Shown in pieces: positions 61,201-64,000 of a DNA stretch of 64,000 nt. The translations under genes were made by a program, and so were the position numbers. Source of the stretch: Mimachlamys varia. Taxonomy: Eukaryota > Mollusca > Bivalvia > Pectinida > Pectinidae. How positions within the stretch are numbered: position 1 is the stretch's first letter; every line of letters starts with the position of its first letter. The notes beneath the pieces are model-generated. The model saw only the letters and a program-made list of their open reading frames with translations, had not been told where the DNA came from and ran no database searches. Location of the stretch: NCBI GenBank assembly GCA_947623455.1, contig OX392536.1, positions 38,197,465 to 38,261,464 of the forward strand, given 5' to 3'.

Positions 61201-63716
61201 TATCATAAATACAGGGTTTTCCCTGGGACCCTCAAATTTAATAAAATTAGGAGTCCTGGGACTCCCATCACAAATAATATATTGTAAAACTTCATCAATT
61301 TTGGGAGTCCTTTGACAATTTTAGGAGTCAAAACTCAGGTTTTTGTATGTCAGGGAAAACTCTGTAAATAGTCACTGTAAGACCATGTAAATATTTTTTT
61401 CTTTGTTGTATGTGTATGATCACTGTACTATTCTGTTAAAAGCTTATAAAGTTTCCCCAGAGGTCGGCGACTACAGCTGGACCTGTAACAGAACAGGATA
61501 TCCAGATATACAGGTAACATAACTACTTAGGAGTTGATATTATTTCATATGCCTGACAAATTTGATGGGACTTATTATGGTATGGTGTTGTCCGTCTTCC
61601 GTCCGTGTCCACGGAACTTATATAGAATTATGCACTATCTCAACATGGACTTTTTTTGAAAGAGTTGCTGCCCCTTACTTAATTCACAGGTTTCCTCCCA
61701 TAAGTTTTGAACCGATCTGTTTAAAATGTTTAACACTTATTTACTATGACATGAAGTTGTGATTTCCTGAACATCGGTCTGACTAAACTATATTTTGAAA
61801 AGAGTTATTGCCCTTTACATACACATATTTCACAATCTTAAATCTTGTCAAGAGATCTCCTCCCACAGTTTTCAATTAATCTCTTTCAAACTTTGTACTT
61901 TTGCTACCCACAACATGGAGTTGTGTTTTTCCAGAACAGTTCTATTTGAAAGACTTACCCGGGTATTGCCCTATGTAAAAATTATTGATTTTCCTTCGTG
62001 TCAGCAAAAGATGTGTTTATGAAATTTGAAATGTATTTGTATCGCTGCTAGAAGATGTGTAGTGTAATGAGAGCATTAACTTTTAACCACACCATTAATT
62101 GATTTCCTTTCTGTTGTAGCTTGAAGAAAGCGTCTAAGGTGCTTCTAGATAGAATAGAGAAACTTGGAAAAGAAGTTGACAGGTAGGTCATGTAACACTT
62201 TTGTTACAGAGGTCTGTCATGTATGGGCTTTTCCTGAATCAAATGTAAATTGAAAATAAAAAAAAAATTAACAGCAATAAAAAAAATCAAAAAACAATAA
62301 AAATGTCTTTCTTTCCACATTTTTCATTGAAATGTAGCACACATATTGCAGACAAAGCAAACCTTGACATAAAATCTTTCAAATTAGTAACAATGATAAT
62401 ATAACCCACTGCTAACCTCAATGATACATATTCAGGTAAACTCCAATAAGCTTTCTTTATGTAGAGGAACTATTGAGTAGTCTGTCGCTACAAATTGGTC
62501 ATTAGGAATTAAACGTCTAATGATGATCCAGTTTTTTTTTTTGGACCCAATTTGTATTGTACCTATTTTCTTTCAAATTCTTATCATTTTAGGTTAACAG
62601 TTGAAGCAAAAATGCAAAAAAGGAAAGACCTGAAACAATATGTAAGTCTGAGTTATCATGTTCATCTGGAATTATTCCAACTGTTGATCGGAAGAGTTCA
62701 AATGTGTCCTGTAGGGGTAAAGAGTTAAGGCTACTTACACTTCCTTCACTATTCCTTTAGCAGCTATGATTGAAATAGGAGCATGTTTATTGAATGTCAT
62801 GGTCTACTAGATATTCAGGTCATTGTTTCTAAAAATAGATTTTTATCATCAATTGTATCCTTACTTATTATAGTTTTCCTTCACAGTTAGCACAGTATGT
62901 GGGAATATCATTGTGAAACAAATTCATCGTTGATGGTACAATGTATAAAGTGACATTTATAATTAAATGAATAAAGTCTTTTAAAATACAAACTTGCAGA
63001 ATCTATAAGGCAAAAGATATTTACTTGGTAAACCCACAACATAATTTTTCGAATGATCTTAAGAAAACTTTTAACTGAGAGAACATATTTTGATTTTGGT
63101 TCTATTCTATCACTTATATTGCAGGCGTTAAGATCGCTGCGACAGCGACGACGTACACAGAACCGGATGAGTAAGCTGTCTAATTCACTAGATATGATTG
63201 ACGATGTCCTCGGCCGAATACAGCATGCAGCATCTGATGAAATGGTAAATTTTCTCTGAATGTCTTTCCAATAAAAATGCTGTATTTGTCTCATGTTTAG
63301 TCACTAGATATGATTGACGATGTCCTCAGTTGAATACAGCATGCAGCATCTGATGAAATGGTAAATTTTCTCTGAATGTCTTGTCTCATTTTTAATAAAT
63401 ATCTGATAGATCACGTTGTTTTATCTGGATTTATCATTTTAATCTCAGTTATTTTTTTCCCAGTAAACATAGAAACATAGAAGTATTTGAAGATAGTACT
63501 GCATTATCGGTAACAACACTGTACAATGTATTTGATTAGTCATGTTAATTCAGCATCAAGTTTCACAGTTGGTTATAATTAGATTTTATAGTAATAAACA
63601 TTGTCTATATACTTCAGGTTTTAAAAGCACTACAGGCTGGTTCTGGTGCCCTGAAAACCTTAACAGACAAAACAGGGCTGGACGAGGTTCATCGGACCAT
63701 GGACAACCTGGCAGAT
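54991..63716 (+). CDS. CHMP7: CHMP7, ESCRT-II/ESCRT-III hybrid protein (5' part, 8 exons, 345 residues; 3' end outside the window)
   Basis: Charged multivesicular body protein 7. In the family it recruits ESCRT-III to the nuclear envelope for membrane sealing and also acts in endosomal sorting. The start MAEKQTRFPETWNDDARMAV and FRDKSLNPSSWDQKMTFW match the N-terminal ESCRT-II-like winged-helix half. WMTWGVDTFIKAPISMGWNL (residues 110-129) aligns with the human membrane-binding segment. EFYLVLKELEKERR and LIKFPQRSATTAGPVTEQD close that half. From about residue 234 the ESCRT-III-like half begins, with ALRSLRQRRRTQNRM, DMIDDVLGRIQ and VLKALQAGSGALK. Frames close over eight exons (1035 nt). Compared with human CHMP7 (453 aa), about 100 C-terminal residues with the MIT-interacting motif are missing only because the window ends. 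The start at 54991 is preferred; an in-frame ATG at 54973 would add six residues. Confidence 0.93.
55248..56480 (+). other. CHMP7 intron 1, proximal part
   Basis: Noncoding, mixed composition. No second gene is supported. The short open frame at 56008-56217 shows no family features. Confidence 0.7.
56500..56712 (-). repeat. tRNA-derived SINE (CHMP7 intron 1)
   Basis: On the minus strand an A-box-like TTGGTGCAGTGGAT (complement of 56684-56697) and a B box GGGTTCGATTCCC (complement of 56642-56654) form a tRNA-like head. It is followed by the conserved SINE body motif GGGTTTTCTCCGGGTATTC and TGGTTTCCTCCCACAA, which I know from SINEs of marine invertebrates. Confidence 0.8.
56794..59657 (-). mobile_element. 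Non-autonomous repeat element C (same family as element A, inverted)
   Basis: The left end here is the hairpin GGTCATCTGACC / GGGTCAAGATGACC followed by CGTCCGTCGTCGTGCGCC. The right end is GTAGTCAGATGACCGTTAAG and GGCCCGTTGGGCCTCTT. These are the complements of element A's right and left ends. Next to its right end (59350-59540) it keeps copies of element A's monomer (CCAAGATGGCC, complement of AGTTCTACCAGTGG). Most of the interior is a different, 145 bp array. It lies in CHMP7 intron 1. Confidence 0.8.
56880..59345. repeat. 145 bp tandem array in element C
   Basis: Monomers contain CTTCTTCTGAATAACCAAAA, GGCCCAGAGACCTGATATTG and ATGACCTTGACYTTCATTCA. The spacing is 145-146 bp over 57540-59340. 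A diverged subtype at 56880-57440 carries TTTGGCCAGTAGGCACCTGG. Sixty-residue frames on the minus strand recur every 145 bp and are array artefacts. Confidence 0.93.
59660..60072 (+). other. CHMP7 intron 1, distal part
   Basis: AT-rich; nothing recognised apart from the exon 2 acceptor TGCTTTTAG at its end. Confidence 0.7.
60073..60256 (+). CDS. CHMP7: CHMP7 exon 2
   Basis: Residues 86-147, including the conserved membrane-binding stretch SWMTWGVDTFIKAP. Donor CTAAAG|GTAAAA. Confidence 0.93.
60257..60921 (+). other. CHMP7 intron 2
   Basis: AT-rich intron; nothing else recognised. Confidence 0.75.
60922..61113 (+). CDS. CHMP7: CHMP7 exon 3
   Basis: Residues 148-211, LKCEEVMRLQYECMD to HTDTCL, with the family's EFYLVLKELEKERR. 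Acceptor CTTTTTTCAG; donor TGTCTG|GTAATG chosen because it keeps the frame into LIKF. Reading through would stop three codons later. Confidence 0.9.
61212..61364. mobile_element. 153 bp MITE, copy 2 (CHMP7 intron 3)
   Basis: Same family and length as 43992-44144. Ends CAGGGTTTTCCCTG and CAGGGAAAACTCTG are inverted. Both flanks are TAAATA, a likely target-site duplication. Confidence 0.85.
61443..61513 (+). CDS. CHMP7: CHMP7 exon 4
   Basis: Codes LIKFPQRSATTAGPVTEQDI and QIY plus a split codon. It aligns with human IVKFARGPRAKVSPVNDVD. The acceptor CTGTTAAAAG has a weak pyrimidine tract; the donor is ACAG|GTAACA. Confidence 0.85.
61560..62035. repeat. Diverged tandem repeat in CHMP7 intron 4
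   Basis: A GTCCGTCTTCCGTCCGTG tract at the left is followed by about three diverged units with TTGAAARAGTTRYTGCCC and CCTCCCAYARTTTT. The GTCCGTC-rich edge resembles the ends of the larger elements. Confidence 0.55.
62120..62182 (+). CDS. CHMP7: CHMP7 exon 5
   Basis: Codes LKKASKVLLDRIEKLGKEVD, the first helix of the ESCRT-III-like half. Acceptor CTGTTGTAG, donor ACAG|GTAGGT. Confidence 0.88.
62593..62641 (+). CDS. CHMP7: CHMP7 exon 6
   Basis: A 49 nt exon coding LTVEAKMQKRKDLKQY after a split Arg codon. Acceptor ATCATTTTAG, donor AATAT|GTAAGT. Confidence 0.88.
63125..63244 (+). CDS. CHMP7: CHMP7 exon 7
   Basis: Codes ALRSLRQRRRTQNRMSKLSN and SLDMIDDVLGRIQHAASDEM, matching human ALRSLKAKQRTEKRI...ILDRIYASQTDQM. 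Acceptor CTTATATTGCAG, donor GAAATG|GTAAAT. Confidence 0.93.
63301..63382 (+). pseudogene. Decayed partial duplicate of CHMP7 exon 7
   Basis: 82 bases repeat 63185-63266 (offset 116) with three transitions, changing CTCGGCCGA to CTCAGTTGA. This puts an in-frame TGA in the copy. It is preceded by ATGTTTAG, which could pass as an acceptor, and keeps the donor ATG|GTAAAT. Confidence 0.9.
63618..63716 (+). CDS. CHMP7: CHMP7 exon 8 (last in window)
   Basis: Codes VLKALQAGSGALKTLTDKTG and LDEVHRTMDNLAD. Acceptor TATATACTTCAG, donor GCAGAT|GTGAGT. The following exons lie beyond 64000. Confidence 0.9.
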
Positions 63717-64000
63717 GTGAGTTTAGCATCATCTGTCATCACGGAATGTTCCCATGGATCTGCTACTGCCATTGCAACACTTGGGAAAGAGCACTTTTCT
63801 TTCCATGAAAATCAATTCTTCCATCTCTCTCCCGACTCCTATTATAAATGTCTTGTTTCTACCAAGGGCTAACCCTATTTCAGTAAAACTCTCTATGACC
63901 CCTGGACTCCAAAATAAATCTTTTCGATCCATGTTTTGGTCTCTCGCCTATCATGTCTATTACGTTAATGCAAATTATTGATAAGACTCTGTCGTTGGTA
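63717..64000 (+). other. CHMP7 intron 8, continues past the window
   Basis: No further exon was recognised before the window ends; open frames here do not match the CHMP7 C-terminus. Confidence 0.65.

Overview
This is a stretch of animal nuclear DNA. It has split genes with GT-AG introns, one AT-AC intron, long AT-rich introns, tRNA-derived SINEs, small inverted-repeat transposons and large tandem arrays. The terminal motifs AAGAGGCCCAANGGGCC and GGTCATCTGACC, together with GAC-rich element ends, are what I associate with bivalve molluscs. I therefore favour a bivalve or other lophotrochozoan; that is a judgement from repeat style, not a proof.

Layout. 91-2551: repeat element A, with a 473 bp higher-order array. 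About 3000-9990: a 7 kb satellite of roughly 29 bp units. 12710-23595, plus strand: a complete SRSF10-type SR splicing factor gene in 11 coding exons (253 aa). 24400-36765: transposon remnants, including element B (25820-32980, a 157 bp array) and a related fragment. 36766-43104: AT-rich sequence with small transposons. 43315-54654, minus strand: a complete ZFYVE28/LST2 gene in 12 coding exons (1009 aa) ending in a FYVE zinc finger. 54991-63716 and beyond, plus strand: CHMP7, eight coding exons (345 residues) visible, with the 3' end outside the window. ZFYVE28 and CHMP7 are head to head, with 336 bp between their ATGs. Both act on endosomal or ESCRT membranes, but shared control is only a suggestion.

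The exon models were built by hand. Reading frames close exactly across all joins: 762 nt for SRSF10, 3030 nt for ZFYVE28 and 1035 nt so far for CHMP7.

The most interesting point is the second intron of the SRSF10 gene. It is a near-perfect U12-type AT-AC intron splitting the RNP1 codons. Nested inside it are a strong U2-type acceptor, a purine-rich candidate exon and a polyadenylation signal. This looks like a switch between the minor and major spliceosomes that would control the gene's own output. Other points of note: six frame-neutral mini-exons coding the RS domain; a 61 bp minisatellite running into the exon 7 acceptor; a minisatellite that includes the ZFYVE28 stop codon; partial exon duplications in ZFYVE28 and CHMP7; and a family of elements with common ends but different nucleosome-sized internal arrays.
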